Shown here: positions 9,070 to 17,864 of the stretch, piece by piece
Numbering within the stretch: position 1 is the first letter of the stretch
Layout of the letters: each line of letters starts with the position of its first letter
Source of the DNA: Streptococcus oriscaviae
GTDB lineage: Bacteria; Bacillota; Bacilli; Lactobacillales; Streptococcaceae
Assembly: GCF_018137985.1 (NCBI RefSeq)
Contig: NZ_CP073084.1
Coordinates: 2,133,336 to 2,197,335 of the forward strand
DNA: 64,000 nucleotides
Direction: 5' to 3'
Notes under the pieces: generated by a model
The model's input: only the letters and a program-made list of their open reading frames with translations
What the model was told of the DNA's origin: nothing
The model's database searches: none
Translations under genes and position numbers: made by a program

Positions 9070-9558
9070 ATGTCAACAAAACGGATGAGTCGGGTGGCTA
9101 TACTAGCTGCTTTGGCGATTGCCTTGCGGTTTGCATTTGCTAGTTTCCCAAATATCAAACCGATTGCAGCTATATTTCTCATCTGTTTATTGTATTTCCC
9201 TCTGTTTGATAGTCTTTTGATTATGACACTAACGATGTTGGGGAGTAGCTTGCTTTTTGGTTTTGGAATAGTAGTATGCTGGCAAATCCTTAGTTTTGCT
9301 GGGGTTTTGTTGCTATGGAAATACTTGGTTTTGCCCCTTATAAAGAGCGGGAAGTTGTCTATACCCCTTCAGTCTTTTTTGGCAGGCTTCTCCATGTTTT
9401 TCTACGGCTTTCTGATTAGTCTGCTGTCAGCTGTCCAATATGGGGTGAATCCCTTTGTATATTGGTTGAATGGCCTGACGTTTGACCTCTTACACGTTCT
9501 TTCCACTGCCTTGTTCTACCCTATTATTTATCATATTTTTAGGAGATTTTTAGAATGA
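9070..9558 (+). CDS. ECF transporter S-component family membrane protein
   Basis: The 162-residue protein has five to six hydrophobic helices and the look of ECF S-components (starts RMSRVAILAALAIALRFAFA; conserved Ala/Phe-rich first helix with a Lys/Pro-containing loop SFPNIKP). S-components bind a vitamin or metal-linked substrate and dock to a shared EcfA/A'/T module encoded elsewhere. It is directly coupled to a DUF4430 lipoprotein gene by an ATGA overlap. DUF4430 is related to the C-terminal domain of transcobalamin, so a cobalamin-like or corrinoid substrate is a reasonable guess but not shown. Start chosen at the ATG at 9070; a GTG at 9052 is possible. Confidence 0.78.
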   Translation: MSTKRMSRVAILAALAIALRFAFASFPNIKPIAAIFLICLLYFPLFDSLLIMTLTMLGSSLLFGFGIVVCWQILSFAGVLLLWKYLVLPLIKSGKLSIPLQSFLAGFSMFFYGFLISLLSAVQYGVNPFVYWLNGLTFDLLHVLSTALFYPIIYHIFRRFLE

Positions 9559-9923
9559 AAAAATTCTTAGTCGCTCTTTCATTGGTGTTTGTTTTTCTGG
9601 GTTTGACGGCTTGTTCTCAGCAGGAAACAGAAACAGCTGAAAAAACCTACAAGGCCAATCTGGCAGTAGTATTTACCCAAGACACCACCAGTCAAGAGGT
9701 TGTTTTTGAAGAAGGTGATACAGTTATGGATGTCTTGGAAGAATACCATCAGGTTGAAGAAACCAATGGCATGGTAACAGCTATTGACGGTGTAAGCCAA
9801 GATCCCGCAACCAACACTTACTGGATGTATACCATCAACGGTGAGCTAGCCGAAAAAGGTGCAGAAAGTCAGTTGGTAGCTGAGGGCGACAAGATAGAAT
9901 TCTATTTAGAAACTTTTGAGTAA
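9555..9923 (+). CDS. DUF4430 domain lipoprotein
   Basis: The 122-residue product has a lipoprotein signal peptide ending in LGLTAC (lipobox, Cys21), a short Glu/Thr-rich spacer and a DUF4430 domain (about residues 35-122) with the typical GDTVMDVLEEYH and YWMYTINGE segments. It would be exported and tethered to the outer face of the membrane. Related domains occur in transcobalamin and next to ECF S-components. Its start overlaps the S-component stop (ATGA), so the two probably form a substrate-binding pair. A terminator follows at once. Confidence 0.85.
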   Translation: MKKFLVALSLVFVFLGLTACSQQETETAEKTYKANLAVVFTQDTTSQEVVFEEGDTVMDVLEEYHQVEETNGMVTAIDGVSQDPATNTYWMYTINGELAEKGAESQLVAEGDKIEFYLETFE

Positions 9924-9949
9924 GAGGGCGGATTTTCCGCTCTCTTTTG
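9923..9949 (+). terminator. Terminator after the DUF4430 lipoprotein gene
   Basis: AGAGGGCGG pairs with CCGCTCTCT and is followed by TTT, directly after the stop codon. Confidence 0.75.
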
Positions 9950-10010
9950 TAGTTGTCAAACGTTTTCCTGCAGAAAGAGCCGCCAATCTCTCAAAAAGTA
10001 TGCTATAATA

Positions 10011-10019
10011 GATAAAATA
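10011..10019 (+). promoter_or_regulatory. Extended -10 promoter of ftsW
   Basis: TGC-TATAAT lies 39 nt before the ftsW ATG. The -35 region is poor. Confidence 0.6.
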
Positions 10020-10058
10020 TTCTAAGAACATGATGTACCTGTCATACTAGGAGTTTAC

Positions 10059-11270
10059 ATGAACATTGATAAACGACATTTGTTGAATTTGTCTATCCTT
10101 ATTCCCTATCTGATGCTTTCTGTAATCGGTTTGATTATGGTGTATTCTACCACCAGCGCCAACCTGATTCGCGAAGGGAGCAACCCTTTTTACCAAGTGA
10201 TTAACCAATCTCTCTTTTGGATAGTGAGTTTGGCTGCCATTTTTGTTATTTATCGCATGAAGCTGAGTTTTTTACGGCAGGCTAAGGTGATTCAGGTTGT
10301 CCTGATAGTGGAAGTCGCCTTATTGGTTATTTCTCGTTTTTTTGAACCCGTCAATGGAGCCCATGGTTGGATACGGTTTGGTTTCATTGGCTTGCAGCCA
10401 GCAGAATATCTAAAATTGATTATCGTCTGGTATCTGGCCCACAAATTTGCTCGCATGCAGCCCGAGATTCGGACCTATGATTACCGAGCCCTGACCAAGG
10501 GGCGCTGGATTCCCAATCATCTGAATGACTGGCGCTTGGTATCTCTCTTGTTCATTGCCTTGGTCGGAACCCTGCCTGATTTGGGGAATGCAACAATTTT
10601 GGCTCTGACTGTTGTGATTATGATTTCAGTCAGTGGAATCGGCTATCGTTGGTTTTCAACGATTCTCTTAGCCATTGTAGCTGGCTCGACCGCATTGCTG
10701 GGGTCTATCTGGGCCTTAGGGGTTGAAGTTGTAGAAAAGATTCCCGTCTTTGGCTATATCGCCCGACGCTTCTCTGCCTTTTTTAACCCTTTTGAAAATG
10801 AAACAGGAGCAGGGCTTCAGTTGGCTAACTCCTACTATGCCATGAGTAATGGCGGCTGGCTAGGCAGAGGTTTGGGCAACTCAATCGAAAAAAATGGCTA
10901 CCTGCCAGAAGCCCATACAGACTTTGCCTTCTCCATTGTGATTGAGGAGTTGGGTCTGGTTGGTGCCAGTCTGATTTTGGCCCTCTTGTTCTTTTTAATT
11001 CTCCGCATTATTATCGTGGGGATTCGAGCCCGCAATCCCTTCAATGCGATGATGGCCCTAGGGATTGGTGGTATGCTTTTGATTCAAACCTTTGTCAATG
11101 TTGGCGGAATTTCAGGTTTGATTCCGGCGACAGGAGTGACCTTCCCCTTCCTATCTCAAGGGGGAAACAGTCTGTTGATTATATCTATTGGTATCGCCTT
11201 TGTACTCAATATCGATGCCAACGAAAAACGGGTACTCTTGGTTGAAGAGATTGAGCGAACCATGACCTAA
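10059..11270 (+). CDS. ftsW: Septal peptidoglycan polymerase FtsW (SEDS family)
   Basis: The 403-residue SEDS protein has about ten membrane helices. Family motifs are clear: [10 protein letters not shown] in helix 1, GAHGWIRFG and LQPAEYLKL in the central loops, [20 protein letters not shown] carrying the conserved extracellular acidic/His region, and [17 protein letters not shown] near the C terminus. SEDS proteins use lipid II to polymerise glycan strands; FtsW does so at the division septum with its partner PBP2x. The position directly upstream of ppc is the usual one in streptococci and favours FtsW over the elongation paralogue RodA. AGGAG precedes the start. Confidence 0.93.
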   Translation: MNIDKRHLLNLSILIPYLMLSVIGLIMVYSTTSANLIREGSNPFYQVINQSLFWIVSLAAIFVIYRMKLSFLRQAKVIQVVLIVEVALLVISRFFEPVNGAHGWIRFGFIGLQPAEYLKLIIVWYLAHKFARMQPEIRTYDYRALTKGRWIPNHLNDWRLVSLLFIALVGTLPDLGNATILALTVVIMISVSGIGYRWFSTILLAIVAGSTALLGSIWALGVEVVEKIPVFGYIARRFSAFFNPFENETGAGLQLANSYYAMSNGGWLGRGLGNSIEKNGYLPEAHTDFAFSIVIEELGLVGASLILALLFFLILRIIIVGIRARNPFNAMMALGIGGMLLIQTFVNVGGISGLIPATGVTFPFLSQGGNSLLIISIGIAFVLNIDANEKRVLLVEEIERTMT

Positions 11271-11299
11271 GTCCTGAATCTATGAAAAGAGGAAGTGAG

Positions 11300-13996
11300 A
11301 TGTCTATTCAAAAACTAGAAAACTACAACAACAAAGAAACCATTAAAGAAGAAATCACCATCCTGACGACAACCTTGCAGGATGTAGCCCGTCAGATGCT
11401 TTCAGAAGAAGCCTTTAACAAAATCATTGAATTGGCAGACCTAGCGACCGAAGACGATTACCAACGTTTGTTAGAAATTATCAGTCAGCTAACCAACGAT
11501 GAGTTGGCTGTTATCGCTCGTTACTTTGCCGTTTTGCCGCTTCTAATCAACATTTCAGAAGATGTGGATTTGGCTTATGAAATTAACCACCAAAATAACA
11601 TCGGCAACGACTATCTAGGTAAGATTTCAACAACCATTGATGTGGTTGCGTCACACGAGAATGCTGCTGAAATTTTAGAAAATCTCAACGTAGTACCGGT
11701 GCTAACTGCCCACCCGACTCAGGTGCAACGTCAGTCCATGTTGGATTTGACCAAACATATCCATGAGCTGCTCCGCCGCTACCGTGATGTTAAGCTGGGC
11801 CTTCTCAATAAAACCAAATGGGAAGATGAGCTTCGTTGCTACATTGAGATTATCATGCAGACGGAGATGATTCGCGAGAAAAAGCTCAAGGTCACCAATG
11901 AAATCACCAATGTGATGGAGTACTACAATAGTTCCTTTATCAAGGCAGTGACCAAGCTGCAAACAGAGTATAAACGTCTGGCTACAGCAAAAGGAATTCA
12001 CCTCAACAATCCCACACCGATTACCATGGGAATGTGGATCGGTGGTGACAGGGATGGCAATCCTTTCGTGACAGCCGAAACCCTGAAACTTTCTGCCTTG
12101 ACCCAGTGTCAAGTGATTATGGATTATTATCAGGAGCAAATCTATAAACTTTATCGGAATTTCTCCCTATCTACGACAATCGTTAAGGTCAGTCCAGCTG
12201 TTCAAGCACTGGCTGATTTGTCAGAGGATAAATCTGTTTATCGCGAACACGAACCTTACCGCCGCGCTTTCCACTATATTCAGATGAAGCTAGCGAATAC
12301 TCAGGATTATTTAATCCACGATAAGAAGCATACGATTCGCTATGCCAATGTTCAGGAATTTAAGGAAGACTTGTTTGCTATCAAGGAATCCTTGGAAGAA
12401 AACCGGACAGCAGCTTTGTTGAAGGGTGACTTCACAGAACTTTTAGAAGCTGTTGAGGCCTTTGGTTTCTATCTGGCTAGTATTGACATGCGGCAGGATT
12501 CCTCTGTTCATGAAGCCAGTGTAGCAGAATTGTTGGCTTCTGCCAAGATTGTTATGGATTACAGCAGCTTGTCGGAAGAAGCCAAGTGCCATGTCCTGCT
12601 CAAGGAATTGGAGGAAGATCCACGGATTCTTTCGGCTACCCATGCGCCTAAGTCTGAACAGCTCCAAAAAGAGTTGGCCATCTTTGCCACCGCGCGTGAG
12701 CTAAAGGATAAGCTGGGAGAAGAGGTCATCAAACAACACATCATTTCTCACTCAGAAAGCGTGTCAGACCTGCTAGAATTAGCTGTGCTTCTCAAGGAAG
12801 TTGGTCTGGTAGATAGCAAGAAGGCGCGTGTGCAGATCGTTCCTCTCTTTGAAACCATCGAAGATTTGGACAACGCCTCAGACACCATGCGCCAGTACCT
12901 TCAGCTTCCGCTTGCTCGCAATTGGATTACCGGCAATAACAATTATCAGGAAATCATGCTGGGCTATTCTGATTCCAATAAGGATGGCGGTTATCTGTCC
13001 TCAGGTTGGACTCTCTATAAAGCTCAGAATGAACTGACCAAAATTGGTGAAGAAAACGGTGTAAAAATCACCTTCTTCCACGGTCGTGGCGGAACAGTTG
13101 GTCGCGGTGGCGGCCCATCTTATGAAGCCATTACTTCCCAGCCTTTTGGCACCATCAAAGACCGTATTCGTTTGACTGAACAGGGTGAAGTGATTGGAAA
13201 TAAATACGGGAACAAGGATGCCGCCTACTACAACTTAGAAATGCTGATGTCGGCAACCTTGGATCGCATGGTAACACAGATGATTGCAGATCCAAATCAA
13301 ATTGATGGCTACCGCGAAGTGATGAATGACATCGTGGATGATAGCTACCACATTTACCGCGATTTGGTATTTAATAACCCGCATTTCTATGATTACTTCT
13401 TTGCAGCGAGTCCGATTCGAGAAGTATCCAGCTTCAACATCGGTTCTCGGCCAGCTGCTCGTAAGACGATTACAGAAATTGGTGGTCTTCGCGCCATACC
13501 ATGGGTATTTTCTTGGTCACAAAACCGCGTGATGCTTCCGGGTTGGTATGGAGTAGGTTCTAGTTTTAAACGCTATATCGATAAAGACCCAGCCAACCTT
13601 GCCCAGCTGCAACACATGTATGAACAGTGGCCTTTCTTCCGTTCGCTATTGTCGAATGTGGATATGGTGCTTTCAAAATCCAATATGAATATCGCCTTTG
13701 AATATGCAAAAATGTGTGAAGACGAAGAAGTTCGCCATGTTTTCAACATCATCTTGGACGAGTGGCAATTGACCAAGAATATCATTTTGGAGATTGAGAA
13801 ACATGATGAACTCTTGGCAGAGCTTCCTTCTCTCAAGGCCAGCTTAGATTATCGAATGCCTTACTTCAACCTTCTCAATTATATCCAGATTGAGCTGATC
13901 AACCGCTTGCGACGCGGTGAGTTGAGTAAAGAACAGGAAAATCTCATTCACATCACCATCAACGGTATAGCAACCGGTCTGCGTAATTCCGGTTAA
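11300..13996 (+). CDS. ppc: Phosphoenolpyruvate carboxylase
   Basis: The 898-residue cytoplasmic enzyme adds bicarbonate to phosphoenolpyruvate to give oxaloacetate, which feeds aspartate-family synthesis in an organism with an incomplete TCA cycle. Both active-site signatures are present: [13 protein letters not shown] with the catalytic His, and [15 protein letters not shown] in the second half. Length matches streptococcal Ppc. The start [10 protein letters not shown] at 11300 was chosen over an upstream ATG at 11282, because AGAGGA lies just before it. It follows ftsW by 29 nt and probably shares its transcript. A terminator follows immediately. Confidence 0.97.
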   Translation: MSIQKLENYNNKETIKEEITILTTTLQDVARQMLSEEAFNKIIELADLATEDDYQRLLEIISQLTNDELAVIARYFAVLPLLINISEDVDLAYEINHQNNIGNDYLGKISTTIDVVASHENAAEILENLNVVPVLTAHPTQVQRQSMLDLTKHIHELLRRYRDVKLGLLNKTKWEDELRCYIEIIMQTEMIREKKLKVTNEITNVMEYYNSSFIKAVTKLQTEYKRLATAKGIHLNNPTPITMGMWIGGDRDGNPFVTAETLKLSALTQCQVIMDYYQEQIYKLYRNFSLSTTIVKVSPAVQALADLSEDKSVYREHEPYRRAFHYIQMKLANTQDYLIHDKKHTIRYANVQEFKEDLFAIKESLEENRTAALLKGDFTELLEAVEAFGFYLASIDMRQDSSVHEASVAELLASAKIVMDYSSLSEEAKCHVLLKELEEDPRILSATHAPKSEQLQKELAIFATARELKDKLGEEVIKQHIISHSESVSDLLELAVLLKEVGLVDSKKARVQIVPLFETIEDLDNASDTMRQYLQLPLARNWITGNNNYQEIMLGYSDSNKDGGYLSSGWTLYKAQNELTKIGEENGVKITFFHGRGGTVGRGGGPSYEAITSQPFGTIKDRIRLTEQGEVIGNKYGNKDAAYYNLEMLMSATLDRMVTQMIADPNQIDGYREVMNDIVDDSYHIYRDLVFNNPHFYDYFFAASPIREVSSFNIGSRPAARKTITEIGGLRAIPWVFSWSQNRVMLPGWYGVGSSFKRYIDKDPANLAQLQHMYEQWPFFRSLLSNVDMVLSKSNMNIAFEYAKMCEDEEVRHVFNIILDEWQLTKNIILEIEKHDELLAELPSLKASLDYRMPYFNLLNYIQIELINRLRRGELSKEQENLIHITINGIATGLRNSG

Positions 13997-13997
13997 G

Positions 13998-14023
13998 AAA
14001 ATGGTCCTTGGGGCCATTTTTTT
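13998..14023 (+). terminator. Terminator of ppc
   Basis: AAAATGGTCC / GGGGCCATTTTTTT hairpin directly after the stop codon. Confidence 0.85.
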
Positions 14024-14049
14024 CATCTTTAAAAAAAGCAAAAACATGA

Positions 14050-14143
14050 TATGCTAGATTGAGAGAACGAACTCACTAAACACCAGAGCTTGCCCAGCTA
14101 ACGATTGGAAGCAAGGAGGAGAGAGGTCTCGGGGCTTCCATTT
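14050..14143 (+). ncRNA. Possible small RNA or leader upstream of the sigma factor gene
   Basis: A TATGCT (14050-14055) could start a short transcript that ends at a hairpin TGGAAGC (14106-14112) / GCTTCCA (14134-14140) followed by TTTT. The loop carries AAGGAGGAGAG. No coding potential or known RNA family is recognised, so this is tentative. Confidence 0.3.
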
Positions 14144-14158
14144 TAGACAGTAAGTTTA

Positions 14159-14186
14159 TGTAACCAATTACCACTTTATTCGTTAT
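14159..14186 (+). promoter_or_regulatory. ECF sigma-type promoter of the sigma/anti-sigma operon
   Basis: TGTAAC (14159-14164), 16-bp spacer, CGTTAT (14181-14186). This fits the TGAAAC-N16-CGT pattern of ECF sigma factors and lies directly before the ECF sigma gene, suggesting autoregulation. Confidence 0.65.
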
Positions 14187-14239
14187 ATCAGTGAAAGGAG
14201 GGGAGAACAATCAAGTTAGATGAATATGAAAAAGAAGTC

Positions 14240-14707
14240 ATGGCTATCTCCCAGGAGATTTCCTACTATCTGCAAAAATCAGGCGCCAATCGTGCAGACA
14301 GTGACGATATTGCTCAGGATGTCTTGGTCAAAATTCTTGAAGCTGATATTGTCCTTCCTCTCCCGAAACTGAGAGCCTGGCTTTATCGCTCGGCCATCCG
14401 AGCCTATATCGATAAATATCGACGGGACAAGCGCTACCACCAAATTCTGCAAAAGGAATTCTTTAAAGAAGAAGGCATTGTTCCATTTGACCATGAGGAC
14501 TATGCAGATCTTTATCAAGCGGTGGAGGAGCTGCCTGCCAAGTATCAGGCAGTGATTGATTGCTACTATTTTCAGGATATGTCTATCAAGGAAATTGCCC
14601 AGATTTTGGGGAGCAGCCAGAGTGCAGTCAAAATCAATCTTTATCGAGGCCGAAAAAAATTAGCTAGTCTATTAAAAGAAAAGGGGTACGAATATGAAAA
14701 CATTTGA
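14240..14707 (+). CDS. ECF-type RNA polymerase sigma factor
   Basis: The 155-residue product (from the ATG) contains sigma region 2 (residues about 5-70, with ADSDDIAQDVLVKILEAD) and region 4 (about 100-150, with MSIKEIAQILGSSQSAVKIN as the DNA-binding helix-turn-helix). It would direct RNA polymerase to a small regulon when released from its anti-sigma factor. The ATG at 14240 has no good ribosome binding site. A strong AAGGAGG (14195-14201) lies 8 nt before an in-frame ATC at 14210, and translation from there adds KLDEYEKEV, which resembles the usual N terminus of this family, so the true start may be that ATC. Overlaps the anti-sigma gene by 14 nt. Confidence 0.88.
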   Translation: MAISQEISYYLQKSGANRADSDDIAQDVLVKILEADIVLPLPKLRAWLYRSAIRAYIDKYRRDKRYHQILQKEFFKEEGIVPFDHEDYADLYQAVEELPAKYQAVIDCYYFQDMSIKEIAQILGSSQSAVKINLYRGRKKLASLLKEKGYEYENI

Positions 14708-15779
14708 AGTGGTAACCAAGAGAAGCAAGCGAAAGAGCCTTCTCAAAGCTGTTCTTTTATCGGTGACAGGGAGTCTGATAATTCTTTCAAGCGGTTATTG
14801 GATTTTAAACAAGATAACTTCTGACAATGCTTGGGAAATTCAGCGTTTTCATGAATTGAAAAACGCGATCAGCTATCCTAACATTGAAAGCATCAACTGG
14901 TCTTTTATTCCCACTTCGTCTTTTACGGGAGTCTATCGTTCTGATCAGGTGAAGGATCTTGCGGGGATTAGTCTTCCTTTCGAGGACTATGAGAGTTACT
15001 ACGGCCTGCGTTCGGGGCTATACAAGGGAAGCCAGGCTGACAATATTTACGGGTCAGAAGACGGTACAGCCCAGTACACACATGGTTCAAGTTTTAAGGT
15101 TCCCGTATTTTTCAACACAAAATTTAACTACTCACAGGATGGTTCTTTGCTGCCCACTCAGGACATTCAGCTGCTTTCACAGAAGTCAAATCAAGCCGTA
15201 GAAGTAGCTGTGACTTTTGACAAGTCCTATAACTTTGAAGAAATCGAAGCCTTGATACCGGATAAGCTTAAAATCAACTGGTACTGGATTGGAACAGAAA
15301 GCCAATACGATACAAAAGAACTCCCCTTAGATGCTCAAATCGGTTTTTCACCAGTCAAAAACCAAATTGAAAGCTATGAGGAAGCGCAAAAAAACCGACA
15401 GGCACTGGCTGAAGAAGCGAAAAAAGAATTATCTGACGAAGAGATTCAACAAAAGCAGGAGAAAATCAAAGAGGAAGTAGCAGCTTTGACTGCACAGGAA
15501 AATTTCTCTAACAATTTTAGCTTCTTCCAAGTGAACCTCCAAACTGCCCTAGACAAGGGATGGGCGGGTTATACTGTTAACAACGGAGAGTTTGATCTCG
15601 AAACAGACATCAAAACTTACCTAGCAGCCAATAAGGATGGCCAGTCTGCTAAGTTTGCCGGTGTAATCCTAACAGGTCGGACAGAAGATTTTGCCGGCCT
15701 TGAAGGAGCGGATTGGATTTTTGGTTCAAATATTGGTCAAACCTTGGAACTTCAGCCCTACCATCACCTAAACCCATAA
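14694..15779 (+). CDS. Anti-sigma factor (sigma factor regulator N- and C-terminal domains)
   Basis: The 361-residue protein has a short basic cytoplasmic N terminus, one membrane helix at about residues 18-40, and a large extracellular domain. The region after the helix matches the Sigma_reg_N type, and the last about 170 residues resemble Sigma_reg_C, ending in a segment rich in Gly/Asp (AGLEGADWIFGSNIGQTLEL). Such proteins hold a cognate ECF sigma factor at the membrane and release it upon an envelope signal. The start lies inside the sigma gene (14-nt overlap), so the pair is translationally coupled. A charged coiled-coil-like stretch rich in Glu/Lys/Gln lies at about residues 225-265. 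Confidence 0.82.
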   Translation: MKTFEVVTKRSKRKSLLKAVLLSVTGSLIILSSGYWILNKITSDNAWEIQRFHELKNAISYPNIESINWSFIPTSSFTGVYRSDQVKDLAGISLPFEDYESYYGLRSGLYKGSQADNIYGSEDGTAQYTHGSSFKVPVFFNTKFNYSQDGSLLPTQDIQLLSQKSNQAVEVAVTFDKSYNFEEIEALIPDKLKINWYWIGTESQYDTKELPLDAQIGFSPVKNQIESYEEAQKNRQALAEEAKKELSDEEIQQKQEKIKEEVAALTAQENFSNNFSFFQVNLQTALDKGWAGYTVNNGEFDLETDIKTYLAANKDGQSAKFAGVILTGRTEDFAGLEGADWIFGSNIGQTLELQPYHHLNP

Positions 15780-15783
15780 TAGC

Positions 15784-15814
15784 AGAAGCAGCCCCAGCGA
15801 GGCTGCTTCTTTTT
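15784..15814 (+). terminator. Terminator of the sigma/anti-sigma operon
   Basis: AGAAGCAGCC pairs with GGCTGCTTCT, followed by TTTT. Confidence 0.85.
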
Positions 15815-15822
15815 AATCAGTT

Positions 15823-15862
15823 TACGAAAACGTTTGCATTATTTATTTGCTTGTGCTAGACT
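15823..15862 (+). promoter_or_regulatory. Promoter with overlapping cre (CcpA) site upstream of the GH13 gene
   Basis: TACGAAAACGTTTGCA (15823-15838) is close to the cre consensus and overlaps the -35 TTGCAT (15834-15839). A 17-bp spacer leads to TAGACT (15857-15862), preceded by TGC as a partial extended -10. CcpA binding here would block RNA polymerase, giving glucose repression of the amylase. Confidence 0.75.
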
Positions 15863-15895
15863 AGAGGTGTTTCAAACAGAAAGAAGGAATCTAGC

Positions 15896-17671
15896 ATGAC
15901 TATCTCTATCACAGCCCTTTACCACCGGCCCGATACAGAGTACGGCTACCTCTATGATGAAGAAAAGGTCCATCTCCGTCTGAAGACGAAAAAAGATGAA
16001 GTAACAACCGTTCTTGTACACCATGGCGACCCCTTTATTTTTTACCAATCCTCTTACCAATACCAGACTGCCATGAAGAAAATTGGAGCAGACTACTGGT
16101 TTGACTATTGGCAGGTTGAAGTAGTGGCCGATTACAACCGGCTTCAGTATCTCTTTGACATCCAGTCAAGTGATGGCGACCGCATCTTATTTGGTGACCG
16201 TGGGGCCCTACCTTATTCGGAAGAAAATCTTTCCTTTTATATGAACGGCTTTAAACTCCCTTATCTTCATCAAGCAGATTGTTGCAAAACACCAAGCTGG
16301 GTTGCAGAAACAATTTGGTACCAAATTTTTCCAGAACGTTTTGCCAAAGGGCCTCTAAACTCTTCTCCTCAGGACTGTTTGGCATGGGATCCAAATCGTA
16401 AACCGGGGCATCGTGATTTCTTCGGTGGCAATCTTCAAGGGGTCTTGGACAAGTTGGATTATTTGCAGGAACTAGGAATTACAGGTCTTTATTTTTGTCC
16501 GATTTTTGAGGCTCCTAGCAACCACAAATATGATACGACGGACTATTTTTCAATTGACCCGTACTTCGGGGATAAGAAACTCTTTAAGCAACTGGTTCAA
16601 GAAGCTCATAAACGAGGCATGAAAGTGATGTTGGATGCGGTGTTCAATCACATCGGCAGCCTTTCTCCCCAGTGGCAGGACGTATTGGAAAAGGGTGAAG
16701 CCTCACCCTACAAAGATTGGTTTCACATTAAAAAATTCCCTCTAGTAGAAGAGGTAGGAAAAGACAAAATACTCAACTACCATACCTTTGCTTTTCAAGG
16801 GAAAATGCCCAAACTCAATACCAGTCATCCAGAGGTTAAGGCGTATTTACTTGAGGTAGCTACCTATTGGATTCAGGAATGTGATATTGACGGCTGGCGA
16901 CTTGATGTGGCCAACGAAATCGACCATGGTTTTTGGAAAGATTTTCAGAAGGCGGTTCTTGCCATCAAACCAGACTTGTATATTCTAGGGGAAATTTGGC
17001 ACTCTGCCCATGCTTGGTTGGGTGGCGACGAGTTTCATGCGGTGATGAATTACCCGCTTTCACAATCAATCAAGGACTATTTCCTAACGAAGAGATTATC
17101 AGCCTTAACCTTTCAATCTCATATTTACAGTCAGCTGCTGACCTACCGCAGGCAAACAACAGAAGTCCTGTTTAATCTTTTGGACTCTCATGATACAGAG
17201 CGGATTCTGACGACTGCCAAAGGCGATAAGGATGCAGTCAAAGCTGCCTTAACCTTCCTCTTTTTACAGTTAGGTACCCCGTGTATTTACTATGGAACCG
17301 AAGTGGGCATGCTTGGAGGGGAAGACCCCGATTGCAGACGGGTCATGCCTTGGGAAACAGACCAGCAGGATCAAGAACTCCTGACCTTCATGAAGCAACT
17401 GATAAAACTTCGTAAAAAACAGCAAGACAGTATCCAGAAGGGGGAGTTCAGACTAGATGTCCTAGAGGCAGGTGTCGTCTTGCTGAGCTATCACTACCAT
17501 GGCCGTAGACTAGAAGCTTATTTCAATCAAACCAATCAGATCTTTTTCCTAGAAAAAGCGGAGCAAGTCCTCCTCAGTAATTTGTGTCAACTAGATAAGG
17601 AAAGACTCAGTTTGCTGCCTCAAGGAATAGTAGTGGTGAGCCGAGAAGAAACGTATCGTTCAGCTAGTTAA
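15896..17671 (+). CDS. GH13 neopullulanase / cyclomaltodextrinase / maltogenic amylase-type alpha-glycosidase
   Basis: The 591-residue enzyme has an N-terminal CBM34-like beta domain (about residues 1-120), the GH13 barrel, and a C-terminal beta domain. The four GH13 motifs are present: I DAVFNH, II GWRLDVANE (Asp nucleophile), III ILGEIW (acid/base Glu) and IV LLDSHDTER. The N-terminal domain together with VANE after region II places it in the GH13_20 subfamily, which hydrolyses cyclodextrins, pullulan and short maltodextrins. No signal peptide is present, so it would act on imported maltodextrins in the cytoplasm. The cre site over its promoter fits carbon-catabolite repression. Monocistronic. 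Confidence 0.92.
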   Translation: MTISITALYHRPDTEYGYLYDEEKVHLRLKTKKDEVTTVLVHHGDPFIFYQSSYQYQTAMKKIGADYWFDYWQVEVVADYNRLQYLFDIQSSDGDRILFGDRGALPYSEENLSFYMNGFKLPYLHQADCCKTPSWVAETIWYQIFPERFAKGPLNSSPQDCLAWDPNRKPGHRDFFGGNLQGVLDKLDYLQELGITGLYFCPIFEAPSNHKYDTTDYFSIDPYFGDKKLFKQLVQEAHKRGMKVMLDAVFNHIGSLSPQWQDVLEKGEASPYKDWFHIKKFPLVEEVGKDKILNYHTFAFQGKMPKLNTSHPEVKAYLLEVATYWIQECDIDGWRLDVANEIDHGFWKDFQKAVLAIKPDLYILGEIWHSAHAWLGGDEFHAVMNYPLSQSIKDYFLTKRLSALTFQSHIYSQLLTYRRQTTEVLFNLLDSHDTERILTTAKGDKDAVKAALTFLFLQLGTPCIYYGTEVGMLGGEDPDCRRVMPWETDQQDQELLTFMKQLIKLRKKQQDSIQKGEFRLDVLEAGVVLLSYHYHGRRLEAYFNQTNQIFFLEKAEQVLLSNLCQLDKERLSLLPQGIVVVSREETYRSAS

Positions 17672-17764
17672 AGAGATGGACTTTTTTGAGGCGGATGCTC
17701 CTGCTTTTAATCCATGCTGTTTGCGGCTAGATATGGATTAAATCAGAAAAAAGATAGAAAATGC

Positions 17765-17792
17765 TTGCATTTCTGCTACAATTTGATAGAAT
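17765..17792 (+). promoter_or_regulatory. Promoter of tuf
   Basis: TTGCAT (17765-17770), 16-bp spacer, TAGAAT (17787-17792), leaving a leader of about 65 nt before the tuf start. Confidence 0.6.
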
Positions 17793-17864
17793 AGTAAGGT
17801 AAAGTTAGACCGTATTGCCTACTGTCTATCTATAAAATATATTTTATTGGAGGCTTTTACCAAA

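Noticed and set aside
14050..14240. tRNA or known riboswitch before the ECF operon
   Set aside because: No cloverleaf pairing or CCA end, and no match to a riboswitch consensus I know.
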